A DNA stretch of 64,000 nucleotides from Streptomyces sp. SAT1 (GTDB lineage Bacteria; Actinomycetota; Actinomycetes; Streptomycetales; Streptomycetaceae), in the NCBI RefSeq assembly GCF_001654495.1, contig NZ_CP015849.1, positions 3,757,501 through 3,821,500 of the forward strand, in the 5' to 3' direction. The notes beneath the pieces are model-generated. The model did not search any database, was not told the origin of the DNA, and was given only the letters and a program-made list of their open reading frames with translations. Below, piece after piece: positions 25,943 through 34,887 of this stretch; the stretch's first letter is position 1; every line of letters begins with the position of its first letter. A program made the translations under genes and the position numbers.

Positions 25943-26644
25943 CGCCAGGCGGGGATGAGCGGGCATCATGTCGGCGGGGAGCACTACGGACGATTTCCGG
26001 TGCCGGACCCCGGCAGGGGCCGGGCCGGTCCGGGGGCCGTACGGAGGCTGCCCGGGGGACGGGGGACGTCCGGGGGCCGTACGGGGGACGTACGGGGCAC
26101 GGGGGAGACGGGGGTACGGGGGATGCACGGAACGAGGGGGACGGGATCGATGGCCGGGGGGCGCAGGGCCGGCGGGCGGTGCCCGCGGGGGGACGGGGGC
26201 GGCGGACGGTTCCGTCCGTTACCCGGAGCCGCCCGGCCGCGTCCGCACGGGGCCCGGCAGCCACATCGGTTCCGATGGCCCGACGGTCCGGATGACCGGC
26301 TCATGAACGGGACCGACCCGCGCATGAGCTGACGGACGGCCGGCCGATCCGGCCGGCGCCCGACACCTGACGCTCGGCGCGCGACGTCCCGGAACGGGGC
26401 GCCGCAGCGCCGGGCGGCGGCTGCCAGGCGCCGGGCACTCGCCGGGAACGGCCCGCCGCGCACGGCGCGGGGGCCGGAGACCGGCAGCGGAGGCGGACCG
26501 CGGGAAACCGGCCGCGGGAACCGCGGGCGGACCCGGAACCGGAGATCGGCCGGACGGCGTCAGAACCGACACCGAGACACCGGATCCGACGACCGGCGGG
26601 GCCGCCCGCACGCCACAACTTCTTTGATTCAGGGGACGTTTGCC

Positions 26645-28744
26645 ATGGTTGTCATCGGCTCGCTCGTCGCGGCCTGCCTGATTCTGGTCCTGCTCCTGCT
26701 GTTCGTCTTCTCCCAGCTCTTCCGCAAGGTCGAGCAGGGCAAGGCGCTGATCGTCTCCAAGACGCGGAAGGTCGACGTCACCTTCACCGGGCAGGTCGTG
26801 CTGCCGGTCCTGCACAAGGCCGAGGTGATGGACATCTCGGTGAAGGCCATCGAGATCACCCGCTCCGGGCGGGACGGCCTGATCTGCCGGGACAACATCC
26901 GCGCGGACATCCGGATCTCGTTCTTCGTGAAGGTCAACAAGACCGCCCAGGACGTCATCAAGGTCGCGCAGGCCGTCGGCACCGCCCGCGCCAGCGACCA
27001 GAACACGCTCCAGGAGCTGTTCCACGCGAAGTTCTCCGAGGCGCTGAAGACCGTCGGCAAGCAGATGGACTTCACCGACCTCTACACCAAGCGCGAGGAA
27101 CTGCGGTACCAGATCATCGAGTTGATCGGCGTCGACCTCAACGGGTACCACCTGGAGGACGCGGCGATCGACTACCTGGAGCAGACGCCGCTGTCCCAGC
27201 TCGACCCGGCGAACGTGCTGGACGCGCAGGGCATCCGGAAGATCACCGAGCTGACCGCGGTGGAGCACGTGCGCACCAACGAGGCGCAGCGCACCGAGGA
27301 GAAGGAGATCACCCGGCAGAACGTCGACGCGCGCGAGGCCATCCTGGAGCTGGAGCGCCGCCAGGCGGACGCCGAGATCAAGCAGAAGCGCGAGATAGAG
27401 ACCTCCCGCGCCCGCGAGGAGGCCGAGACCGCCCGGGTCATGGAGGAGGAGCGGCTGCGCGCGCAGAGCGCCTTCCTGCGCACCGAGGAGCAGCTCGGCG
27501 TGCAGCGCGAGAACCAGGCCCGCGAGGTCGCCGTCGCCGCGAAGAACCGCGAGCGGGTCATCGCCGTGGAGAACGAGCGCATCGAGAAGGACCGGATGCT
27601 GGAGGTCATCGCCCGCGAGCGGGAGACCCAGCTGACGAAGATCTCCGCCGACAAGGAGGTCGAGTCGGAGAAGCGGGAGATCGCCGAGGTCGTGCGCGAG
27701 CGGGTCGCCGTGGACCGCACGGTCGCCGAGCAGGAGGAGTCCATCAAGAAGCTGCGCGCCGTGGAGGAGGCGGAGCGCGAGCGGCAGGCCGTCATCATCG
27801 CCGCCGAGGCGGAGGCGCAGGAGAAGCTGGTCAAGGACATCAAGGCGGCGGAGGCCGCCGAGCAGGCCGCCACGCACCGCGCCGCCGAGTCGCTGACCCT
27901 GGCCGAGGCCAGGCTGAAGTCCGCCGACCTGGAGGCCCGCGCCAAGCTGCGGATGGCCGAGGGCATCCAGGCGGAGGCCGCCGCCGAGGGCCTGGCCGCG
28001 GTGCAGGTCCGCGACAAGGAGGCCGAGGTCATCGAGAAGGCCGGCCGCGCCGAGGCCGAGGCCACCCAGGCCCGGATGCTCGCCGAGGCCGAGGGCACCC
28101 AGGCCCGGATGCGGGCGGAGGCCCAGGGCACCGAGGCGCGGCTGCGGGCCGAGGCCGAGGGCGCCCAGGCCAAGGCGGTCGCCGAGGCGACGGCGATCGG
28201 CGAGAAGCTGAAGGCGGAGGCCGCGGGCCTGACCGAGAAGGCCGCCGCGATGGCCGCCCTGGACGACGCCTCGCGCGGGCACGAGGAGTACCGGCTGCGC
28301 CTCCAGGCGGAGAAGGAGATCCGGCTGGCCGGGCTCGACGTGCAGCGCCAGGTCGCCGAGGCGCAGGCCACGGTGCTGGCGACCGGCCTGGAGAACGCCG
28401 ACATCGACATCGTCGGCGGCGAGTCGGTCTTCTTCGACCGGCTGGTCAACGCGGTCTCGCTGGGCAAGGGCATCGACGGCTTCGTCGAGCACTCCGGTAC
28501 GGCGCAGGCGCTGGCCAAGCCCTACCTGGACGGTTCGGCGAGCATCGCCGACGACCTGGGCCGGATCCTCGGCTCGGTCTCCACGGCCGATGTGCAGAAC
28601 CTGACCGTCTCGGCGCTGCTGATGAAGCTGATGAACTCCGGCGGCACGCACGCCGGCCAGTTCCAGCAGCTGCTGGACCGCGCGGGTGAACTGGGCCTGG
28701 CCGACGCCCCGGTCACCGCCCTCAACGGCGCCGTCAGGGTCTGA
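26645..28744 (+). CDS. flotillin/SPFH-domain membrane scaffold protein
   Basis: The 699-residue protein starts with a membrane helix (VVIGSLVAACLILVLLLLFV) and has an SPFH domain at about 30-200 (EQGKALIVSK, RDNIRADIRISFFVKVN). A long Glu/Ala/Arg coiled coil of EAEA-type repeats spans about 215-560, followed by a flotillin C-terminal region. Flotillins oligomerise on the inner leaflet and organise membrane microdomains. It resembles the YqiK/FloT group. The ATG at 26645 follows AGGGGA with 8-bp spacing; a TTG at 26624 is also in frame. The downstream giant ATPase on the same strand is the likely partner. Confidence 0.93.
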   Translation: MVVIGSLVAACLILVLLLLFVFSQLFRKVEQGKALIVSKTRKVDVTFTGQVVLPVLHKAEVMDISVKAIEITRSGRDGLICRDNIRADIRISFFVKVNKTAQDVIKVAQAVGTARASDQNTLQELFHAKFSEALKTVGKQMDFTDLYTKREELRYQIIELIGVDLNGYHLEDAAIDYLEQTPLSQLDPANVLDAQGIRKITELTAVEHVRTNEAQRTEEKEITRQNVDAREAILELERRQADAEIKQKREIETSRAREEAETARVMEEERLRAQSAFLRTEEQLGVQRENQAREVAVAAKNRERVIAVENERIEKDRMLEVIARERETQLTKISADKEVESEKREIAEVVRERVAVDRTVAEQEESIKKLRAVEEAERERQAVIIAAEAEAQEKLVKDIKAAEAAEQAATHRAAESLTLAEARLKSADLEARAKLRMAEGIQAEAAAEGLAAVQVRDKEAEVIEKAGRAEAEATQARMLAEAEGTQARMRAEAQGTEARLRAEAEGAQAKAVAEATAIGEKLKAEAAGLTEKAAAMAALDDASRGHEEYRLRLQAEKEIRLAGLDVQRQVAEAQATVLATGLENADIDIVGGESVFFDRLVNAVSLGKGIDGFVEHSGTAQALAKPYLDGSASIADDLGRILGSVSTADVQNLTVSALLMKLMNSGGTHAGQFQQLLDRAGELGLADAPVTALNGAVRV

Positions 28745-28785
28745 CGCGCCGGGGCCGCAGCGCCGCCGTACGGGGGTCGGCAGCG

Positions 28786-28935
28786 CGGCGGCCCCCGAAC
28801 CCCGGTGACGCGGCGGCCCCTGAACCGCGGTGACGTGGCGGCCCCTGAACCGCGGTGACGTGGCGGCCCCTGCACCTCGGTGACACGGTGGCCTCTGTAT
28901 CCCGGCGGTGCGGTGGCCCCGGCACCCCGGCGGTG
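28786..28935. repeat. six 25-bp tandem repeats between the flotillin and the ATPase
   Basis: Units begin at 28786, 28811, 28836, 28861, 28886 and 28911 and follow YGGYGGCCCCTGAACCGCGG-like sequence. Units 2 and 3 differ by one base, and outer units are progressively diverged. A GC-rich remnant follows to about 28960. They fill most of the 349-bp gap inside what looks like an operon. Confidence 0.9.
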
Positions 28936-29093
28936 CGGGGCCTCGGCCCCCCGGGCGGCCCTGTAACCAGGCGGCCCGGCGGCCCCGCGTCCCGCTCCCG
29001 CTCCCGCTCCCTCGCTCCGCCGCGGCAGGGGGCGGCCCGGCGGCCCCGCACCGCCGCCCCTCGCTTCCGACGCCTTCCCGAACGAAGGGACGC

Positions 29094-32000
29094 ATGTCCA
29101 TGGCCACCGCCCAGGAGACGGGTTCGTACGACGCCGTGGACAGCGGCACCTACGAGGTGCTGCGCGACCGGCTCACCGCACAGGCCGCCGAGCTGGCCCG
29201 CGGCGCCGAGGCGCTCAACGCCCGCCGGGCCGCGGAGTTCGGCGCCACCCGGCTCGACCTCACCGGCACCGGCCGGCTGCGCACCGAGCACCCCGCTGTC
29301 CCCCGGGACGTGGTGGCCGTCGGCGAGCGGCTGCTGTTCGGCCGCAACGCCGCGCACGCCGGACCGGACGACGGCACCCGGCCCGAGCCCCGGGTCGGCG
29401 ACGTCCTCGCCCTGTACGACCGGGAGCTGAACCCGCTGCCCGAGGACGCCGTGCCCGGCCTCCTCGACGACCCGGCGTTCGTCCGGGAGTTCGGCGCCCT
29501 GCACCGCTACTACCGGCAGGCCAGGCTGCTGCGGCTGCACCGCGTGGAGGGCCGCCTGCTGGCTGTCTTCCGCACCGGCGAGAAGGCCGACGACATCCGC
29601 GTCCTGCGCTGGAACCTGACCGACGACGGACGGGCCGCCTTCCTCGACGCGCGCGGCGAACGCGACCATGTGCTGCCGCCCGCCCACGACTTCACCTGGA
29701 CCGCGACGACCCGCGAGGACCACCGGCTCGGCCGCCACCCGCACGTCTCGGTCCGCGACGAGCTGTACGTCTCCACCGTCGGCGGCGCCCTCACCGTCAA
29801 GACCGAGGACGACACCGAGACCGGCGACGGCATCCACAGCGAGCCCGTCGACGAGCCGCTCCAGGCGCTCGCCGACGCCGACATCGCGTACGCGCGCGTG
29901 GGCGCGCTGATCCTGCTGCGGGTCCGTCCCTACAAGGAGGACACCCACCGCCACCTGGTGTTCAACACCCTCACCCGGTCGGTGGTCCGCCTCGACGGCA
30001 TCGGGCAGGCGTGCCGCCGCCTGCCCGAGGACCAGGGCATCGTCTTCCCCGGCGGCTACTGCCTGGCCACCGGCGCGTACAAGACGTACGAACTCGACAC
30101 CACGGGCCTGGAGTTCGAGCGCGAGGTGCGCTCTCCCTACGGCGAGGACGTGCTGTACGCCTTCCACGCGCGCGCCGAGGGACGCGGTCTGCTGCTGTCG
30201 TACAACACCATCCGCGAGGAGATCGCCACCCCGCTGACCTGCCACGGCTGGGCGCTGTTCGAGGACGGCGCGCTGCTGGCGCTGCGCGCCGACCCGGCCG
30301 GGTCGGCGACCGAGCCGGCCCGGGTGCACCCGATCCAGGTGTGGACCTCGCCGTACGTGTCCGACACGCACGCCGCCGCCACCGCGGGCACCGGACCGCT
30401 GGCCCGCGTCGGCAACGCCGACCTGGTGCGCGGCATCTCCGACTGCCTGTCGATCAGCCGCGCGGTCGCGGAGACCAGCCCGACCGTGGAGGTGTACGAG
30501 GCGCTGGCCGCCGCCTGTGTGCGCGCCGCCGACACCCACCACTGGCTGGGCGAGGCCGACCTCGGCGAGCTGCGCACCCCGCTGGCGGCGGTACGGGACA
30601 CCGCCGAGCAGGTGCTGACCGAGTTCCGCACCGTGCAGAGCCTCACCGAGCGGGCCGCACGGGCGCTGGAGGAGGCCGCCGAGCGGATCGCGGCGGTGGT
30701 GCGGCGGCTGCGCGGCGAGGCACCGCGCGGCGCCGCCGCCTGGGTGGGCGGCCTGACCGAACTGCGCCGCGCCCAGGGCCATCTGCTCACCCTCAAGGAG
30801 ATGCGGTACGCCGACACCGCCCGTATCGACGCGCTCGCCGCCGACACCGGCACCGACCTGGCCGCCTTCGGCAAGCGCGCGGTCACCTTCCTCGCCCGCG
30901 AGGACGCCTTCGCCGACCACCACCAGGACGCCGAGCGGCTCGCCGCCGACGCCGAGGCCGTCGAGTCGGTGGCCGCCGCGCGCCCGGTCGCCGAGCGGCT
31001 CGACGAACTGACCGGCACGCTGGGCACCGTCACCGAGGTCGTGGCGGGCCTGGACATCGCCGACGCCACCGTGCGCACCTCCGTGCTGGAGCGCATCGCC
31101 GAGGTGCTGGGCGGGGTCAACCGCGCCCGCGCCCTGCTGGAGGCGCGCCGCCGGGAGCTGGCCGAGCGCGAGGGCCGCGCCGAGTTCGCCGCCGAGTTCG
31201 CGCTGCTCGCGCAGGCGGTCACCGGCGCGCTCGCCGCCGCCGACAGCCCCGAGAGCTGCGACGAGCAGCTGTCGGGCATGCTGGTGCGGCTGGAGAACCT
31301 GGAGTCGCGGTTCGCGGAGTTCGACGACTTCCTCGGTGAACTGACCGACAAGCGCACCGAGATCCACGACGCGTTCTCCGCCCGCAAGCAGTCCCTGCTG
31401 GACGCCCGCGCCCGCCGGGCCGGACAGCTCGCGGCGGCCGCCGACCGGATCCTGGCGACCGTGGCCCGGCGCGCGGCCACGCTCGCCGACGCCGACGAGG
31501 TCAGCACCTACTTCGCCTCCGACCCGATGGTCGCCAAGGTCCGCCGCACCGCCGAGGACCTGCGCGCGCTCGGCGACCCGGTGCGGGCGGACGAGCTGGA
31601 CGGACGGCTGAAGGCCGCCCGCCAGGAGGCGTCCCGCGCGCTGCGCGACCGCACCGACCTGTACACGGACGGCGGCCGGACCATCCGGCTGGGCACCCAC
31701 CGCTTCTCCGTCACCACCCAGCCCCTCGACCTCACCCTGGTCCCGGACGGCGAGGGCCTCGCCTTCGCGCTGACCGGCACGGACTACCGCGCCCCGGTCA
31801 CCGACCCGCGCCTGGCGGCCGACCGCGCGTACGGGGACCGGCAGCTCCCCTCGGAGTCGCCCGAGGTCTACCGGGGCGAGCACCTGGCCGCCCGGCTGCT
31901 GCGCGAGCACGGCCCGGCCGCGCTCGCCGCCGCCGACGACCTGGGCGCCCTGGTGCGCCGGGCCGCCGAGGAGGCGTACGACGAGGGCTACGAGCGGGGC

Positions 32001-34133
32001 GTCCACGACCACGACGCCACGGTGATCCTCACCGCGCTGCTGCCCGTGCACGAGCGGGCGGGCGTACTGCGCCACGAGCCCGCCGCCCGCGCCGCCGCCC
32101 AGCTGTTCTGGGCGCACGGCAGCACGGCGGACGAGCGCGCCGCCTGGACCCGGCGGGCGCTCTCCCTGGCCCGCGCCCGCGACACGTTCGGCCCGGCGGC
32201 GGCGGGCGCCGTGGGCGAGCTGGAGGAGGAACTCGCGGGCGCGATCGGGACGTGGACGGCGGGGAGCGCGCTCCGGCTCCCGGGGGCGGCGCCCGCCGGC
32301 ACCGGCGCTGCCGGGGCCGATGGCGTGAACGGCCCCGCCGCCGTGGCGGGTTTGGACGCGCGGGCCGCCGCCGCGTACCTCGTCGAGGAGCTGACGACCG
32401 GACCCGACGGCTTCGTGCTGGCCGCCGCCACCCGCACCCTGCTGGACAAGTTCCGGCACACGGTGGGCGGTTCGGCCTACGACGAGGACCTGGACGCGCT
32501 CGGTGACCTCGCCGCGCGGGCCCAGCTCGCCGGGGCGTGGCTCGCGGCGTTCACCGACTCCACCGGCGCCGGGGCCACGCCGGGCGACCTGGCCGAGGCG
32601 GTCGCCGCCGAGCTGTGCCCCGGCCTGCCGCGCCATGACGCGGACGTCTCACCGGTGGCGGTGGCCGAGGGGCTGCTCGGCGCCCATCCGCGCATCGGCG
32701 GGCGCCGACTGGTGCTGCGCCTGGACGAGTTCCTGGCCCGCACCGCCCGCTTCGCCCGGGACGACGTGCCCGCCTTCCGCGCCCACCAGCGGCTGCGCAC
32801 CGAGTTGGTCGCGGCCGAACGCGCCCGGCTGCGCCTGGACGAGCACCGCCCGCGCTCCATGGCGGCCTTCGTCCGCAACCGGCTCGTCGACGAGGTGTAC
32901 CTGCCGCTGGTCGGCGACAGCCTGGCCCGTCAGCTCGGCACGGCGGGCGAGAGCCGGCGCACCGACACCGGCGGACTGCTGCTGCTCGTCTCCCCGCCCG
33001 GCTACGGCAAGACGACGCTGATGGAGTACGTTGCCGACCGCCTCGGCCTGATGATGGTGCGGGTCAGCGGCCCCGCGCTCGGCCACGCGGTCACCTCGCT
33101 CGACCCGGCCGAGGCGCCGAACGCCACCGCGCGCCAGGAGATCGAGAAGATCAACTTCGCGCTGGCGGCCGGCAACAACACGCTGCTGCACCTGGACGAC
33201 ATCCAGCACACCTCGCCGGAACTGCTCCAGAAGTTCATCCCGCTGTGCGACGCCACCCGCCGCGTCGACGGCGTCTGGAACGGCGAGCCGCGCACCTACG
33301 ACCTGCGCGGCAAGCGGTTCGCGGTCTGTATGACCGGCAACCCGTACACCGAGTCGGGCGACCGCTTCCGGGTGCCCGACATGCTCGCCAACCGCGCGGA
33401 CGTGTGGAACCTCGGCGACGTCCTCACCGGCAAGGAGGACGTCTTCGCGCTCAGCTTCCTGGAGAACGCGCTCACCTCCAACCCGGTGCTCGCCCCGCTG
33501 GCCGGCCGGGACCGCGCCGATCTGGAGCTGCTGGTCCGGCTGGCCCAGGCGGACCCCGCGGCCCGCGCCGACCGGCTCACCCACGCCTACGCCCCGGCCG
33601 AGCTGGAGCAGATCACGGGCGTACTGCGCCATCTGCTCACCGCGCGCGAGACGGTCCTCGCGGTCAACGCCGCCTACATCGCCTCCGCCGCCCGCTCGGA
33701 CGAGACCCGGACCGAGCCGCCGTTCCTGCTCCAGGGCTCCTACCGCACCATGAACAAGATCGCCCAGCGGATCCGCCCCGTCATGAACGCGGCGGAGGCC
33801 GGCGCGGTCGTCGAGGACCACTTCACCGCCGAGGCGCAGACCCTCACCAGCGGTGCCGAGGCCAACCTGCTCAAGCTGGCCGAGCTGCGCGGCACCCTCA
33901 CCCCGGAGCAGGCCGGCCGCTGGGCCGCCCTGAAGACCGCGTACGCCCGCACCCAGGCGCTGGGCGGCCCCGCCGAGGACCCGCTCGTGCGCGCCACGGC
34001 CGCCCTCGGTCTGCTGGCGGACCACATGGCCGCGATCGAGGCGGCGCTCACCGGCGGCGGCACGGCGAGGGCCCGCCACGCGGCGGGCCCGGCGACCGGA
34101 GGAGGAGTGTCCGGCGGGACTCAGGGCGTCTGA
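29094..34133 (+). CDS. giant DUF3686-type AAA ATPase
   Basis: This 1,679-residue cytoplasmic protein has an N-terminal region (about 60-480) that matches the DUF3686 'DNA repair ATPase' type, with a beta-propeller-like series (PRVGDVLALYDRELN, RWNLTDDGRAAF, PGGYCLATGAYKTYEL). A long coiled-coil middle spans about 490-860, and a C-terminal AAA+ domain carries Walker A PPGYGKTTLMEY (about 1302), Walker B LLHLDDI and a sensor MTGNPYTESG. DNA repair is only a database label, and biochemical proof is lacking. The ATG at 29094 or the ATG at 29100 could be used, both after AAGGGA. It probably works with the flotillin. Confidence 0.88.
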   Translation: MSMATAQETGSYDAVDSGTYEVLRDRLTAQAAELARGAEALNARRAAEFGATRLDLTGTGRLRTEHPAVPRDVVAVGERLLFGRNAAHAGPDDGTRPEPRVGDVLALYDRELNPLPEDAVPGLLDDPAFVREFGALHRYYRQARLLRLHRVEGRLLAVFRTGEKADDIRVLRWNLTDDGRAAFLDARGERDHVLPPAHDFTWTATTREDHRLGRHPHVSVRDELYVSTVGGALTVKTEDDTETGDGIHSEPVDEPLQALADADIAYARVGALILLRVRPYKEDTHRHLVFNTLTRSVVRLDGIGQACRRLPEDQGIVFPGGYCLATGAYKTYELDTTGLEFEREVRSPYGEDVLYAFHARAEGRGLLLSYNTIREEIATPLTCHGWALFEDGALLALRADPAGSATEPARVHPIQVWTSPYVSDTHAAATAGTGPLARVGNADLVRGISDCLSISRAVAETSPTVEVYEALAAACVRAADTHHWLGEADLGELRTPLAAVRDTAEQVLTEFRTVQSLTERAARALEEAAERIAAVVRRLRGEAPRGAAAWVGGLTELRRAQGHLLTLKEMRYADTARIDALAADTGTDLAAFGKRAVTFLAREDAFADHHQDAERLAADAEAVESVAAARPVAERLDELTGTLGTVTEVVAGLDIADATVRTSVLERIAEVLGGVNRARALLEARRRELAEREGRAEFAAEFALLAQAVTGALAAADSPESCDEQLSGMLVRLENLESRFAEFDDFLGELTDKRTEIHDAFSARKQSLLDARARRAGQLAAAADRILATVARRAATLADADEVSTYFASDPMVAKVRRTAEDLRALGDPVRADELDGRLKAARQEASRALRDRTDLYTDGGRTIRLGTHRFSVTTQPLDLTLVPDGEGLAFALTGTDYRAPVTDPRLAADRAYGDRQLPSESPEVYRGEHLAARLLREHGPAALAAADDLGALVRRAAEEAYDEGYERGVHDHDATVILTALLPVHERAGVLRHEPAARAAAQLFWAHGSTADERAAWTRRALSLARARDTFGPAAAGAVGELEEELAGAIGTWTAGSALRLPGAAPAGTGAAGADGVNGPAAVAGLDARAAAAYLVEELTTGPDGFVLAAATRTLLDKFRHTVGGSAYDEDLDALGDLAARAQLAGAWLAAFTDSTGAGATPGDLAEAVAAELCPGLPRHDADVSPVAVAEGLLGAHPRIGGRRLVLRLDEFLARTARFARDDVPAFRAHQRLRTELVAAERARLRLDEHRPRSMAAFVRNRLVDEVYLPLVGDSLARQLGTAGESRRTDTGGLLLLVSPPGYGKTTLMEYVADRLGLMMVRVSGPALGHAVTSLDPAEAPNATARQEIEKINFALAAGNNTLLHLDDIQHTSPELLQKFIPLCDATRRVDGVWNGEPRTYDLRGKRFAVCMTGNPYTESGDRFRVPDMLANRADVWNLGDVLTGKEDVFALSFLENALTSNPVLAPLAGRDRADLELLVRLAQADPAARADRLTHAYAPAELEQITGVLRHLLTARETVLAVNAAYIASAARSDETRTEPPFLLQGSYRTMNKIAQRIRPVMNAAEAGAVVEDHFTAEAQTLTSGAEANLLKLAELRGTLTPEQAGRWAALKTAYARTQALGGPAEDPLVRATAALGLLADHMAAIEAALTGGGTARARHAAGPATGGGVSGGTQGV

Positions 34134-34750
34134 GCGGCGAGCAGCGGCCGCAGCGCCCCCGCCCGCAGCCGCTGCACCAGCGGGGTGCAGTACCGGAAGG
34201 CCAGCAGCACCACCAGCACCGAGACCAGGCTGCCGACCAGGGCGCCCACGCCGACGTCGTGCGGATAGTGGGCGCCGACGTACACCCGGGAGGCGCCCAT
34301 CGCCACCGCCGCGAGCAGCGCGACCGCGCCCAGCCACCGGCTGACGATCAGCAGCGCGACCGCGAACGCGAAGGCGACCGTGGTGTGGTTGCTGGGGAAG
34401 GCGTAGTCGTCCACCGGCGGGCACGCCTCGATGAGGAAGTCGTGCGGCAGCGCCCGGCAGGGCCGCGGCTCCTCGAACACGTCCTTGATCCCGGTGTTGG
34501 CGAGGTAGGCGATGACGACCGCGAACGGCGTCGCCAGCACGGCCGCCATCACCGAGTTCCCCTGCCGCCGCGCCCCCCACCAGGCCCCCAGCAGCAACAG
34601 CACGAACACCCCCATGCCCACCGAGGAGTACGCGGCGGCTGTCCCGTTCAGCCAGTGGGTGTCGCGGGCGAAGTCGGTGACGGAGGTGTAGAGGCCGCCG
34701 TCGATGGACGCGCCGTCGAGCGCCAGGGCGGCCGGGGAGGAACTCGTCAT
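34121..34750 (-). CDS. PAP2-family membrane phosphatase
   Basis: This 209-residue protein with about five helices dephosphorylates a lipid phosphate or pyrophosphate at the outer face. The three PAP2 motifs are KDVFEEPRP, PSNH (the usual form is PSGH) and SRVYVGAHYPHDV. The Asn for Gly in the second motif is a known variant. The ATG follows GGAGA. The 3' end overlaps the last 13 bp of the convergent ATPase gene. The substrate (undecaprenyl pyrophosphate or phosphatidic acid) is not resolved. Confidence 0.92.
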   Translation of the reverse strand: MTSSSPAALALDGASIDGGLYTSVTDFARDTHWLNGTAAAYSSVGMGVFVLLLLGAWWGARRQGNSVMAAVLATPFAVVIAYLANTGIKDVFEEPRPCRALPHDFLIEACPPVDDYAFPSNHTTVAFAFAVALLIVSRWLGAVALLAAVAMGASRVYVGAHYPHDVGVGALVGSLVSVLVVLLAFRYCTPLVQRLRAGALRPLLAAQTP

Positions 34751-34830
34751 CAGGTGGATCTCCGGGCAGTGTCTCGGTACGGGTGCGCCACGGTGGACAC
34801 GCGTGGACGCGGAGGTGGACTCCTGGTGAA

Positions 34831-34874
34831 GTCGGATCGTCCGACAGATGAACGTCTACAGGTTGGTAGACGTT
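34831..34874. promoter_or_regulatory. two adjacent inverted repeats between PAP2 and radical SAM genes
   Basis: GTCGGA-TCG-TCCGAC occupies 34831-34845. AACGTCTAC (34851-34859) and GTAGACGTT (34866-34874) follow as a perfect 9-bp arm pair around AGGTTG. The second is AT-rich and looks like a dimeric repressor operator. It lies 100 bp upstream of the PAP2 start and just after the radical SAM stop. Confidence 0.5.
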
Positions 34875-34887
34875 AGCAGCCACCGGT

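Larger units (their letters stand above)
25771..26644. other. 874-bp intergenic region with inverted and G-rich repeats
   Basis: No convincing gene is present here. The first 200 bp hold two inverted repeats (listed separately) and a near-palindrome GGAAGGGGGCCCTTTCC at 25812-25828 that may terminate the Rv1733c-like gene. The middle contains a 17-bp direct repeat beginning GTCCGGGGGCCG at 26027 and 26068, plus many G-runs that could form quadruplexes. The right end carries the flotillin promoter. Open frames here have skewed low-complexity products. Confidence 0.6.

Noticed and set aside
28786..28935. CRISPR-like array
   Set aside because: The 25-bp repeats are contiguous with no spacers and no cas genes are present.
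26219..29149. A 976-codon minus-strand frame over the flotillin
   Set aside because: The product is a Leu/Gly/Asp low-complexity run with no start signal, and the flotillin on the other strand is well supported.
28734..32636. A 1,300-codon open frame antisense to the DUF3686 ATPase
   Set aside because: Its Gly/Val/Gln-rich translation is what high-GC antisense frames give, and the sense strand has clear domains.
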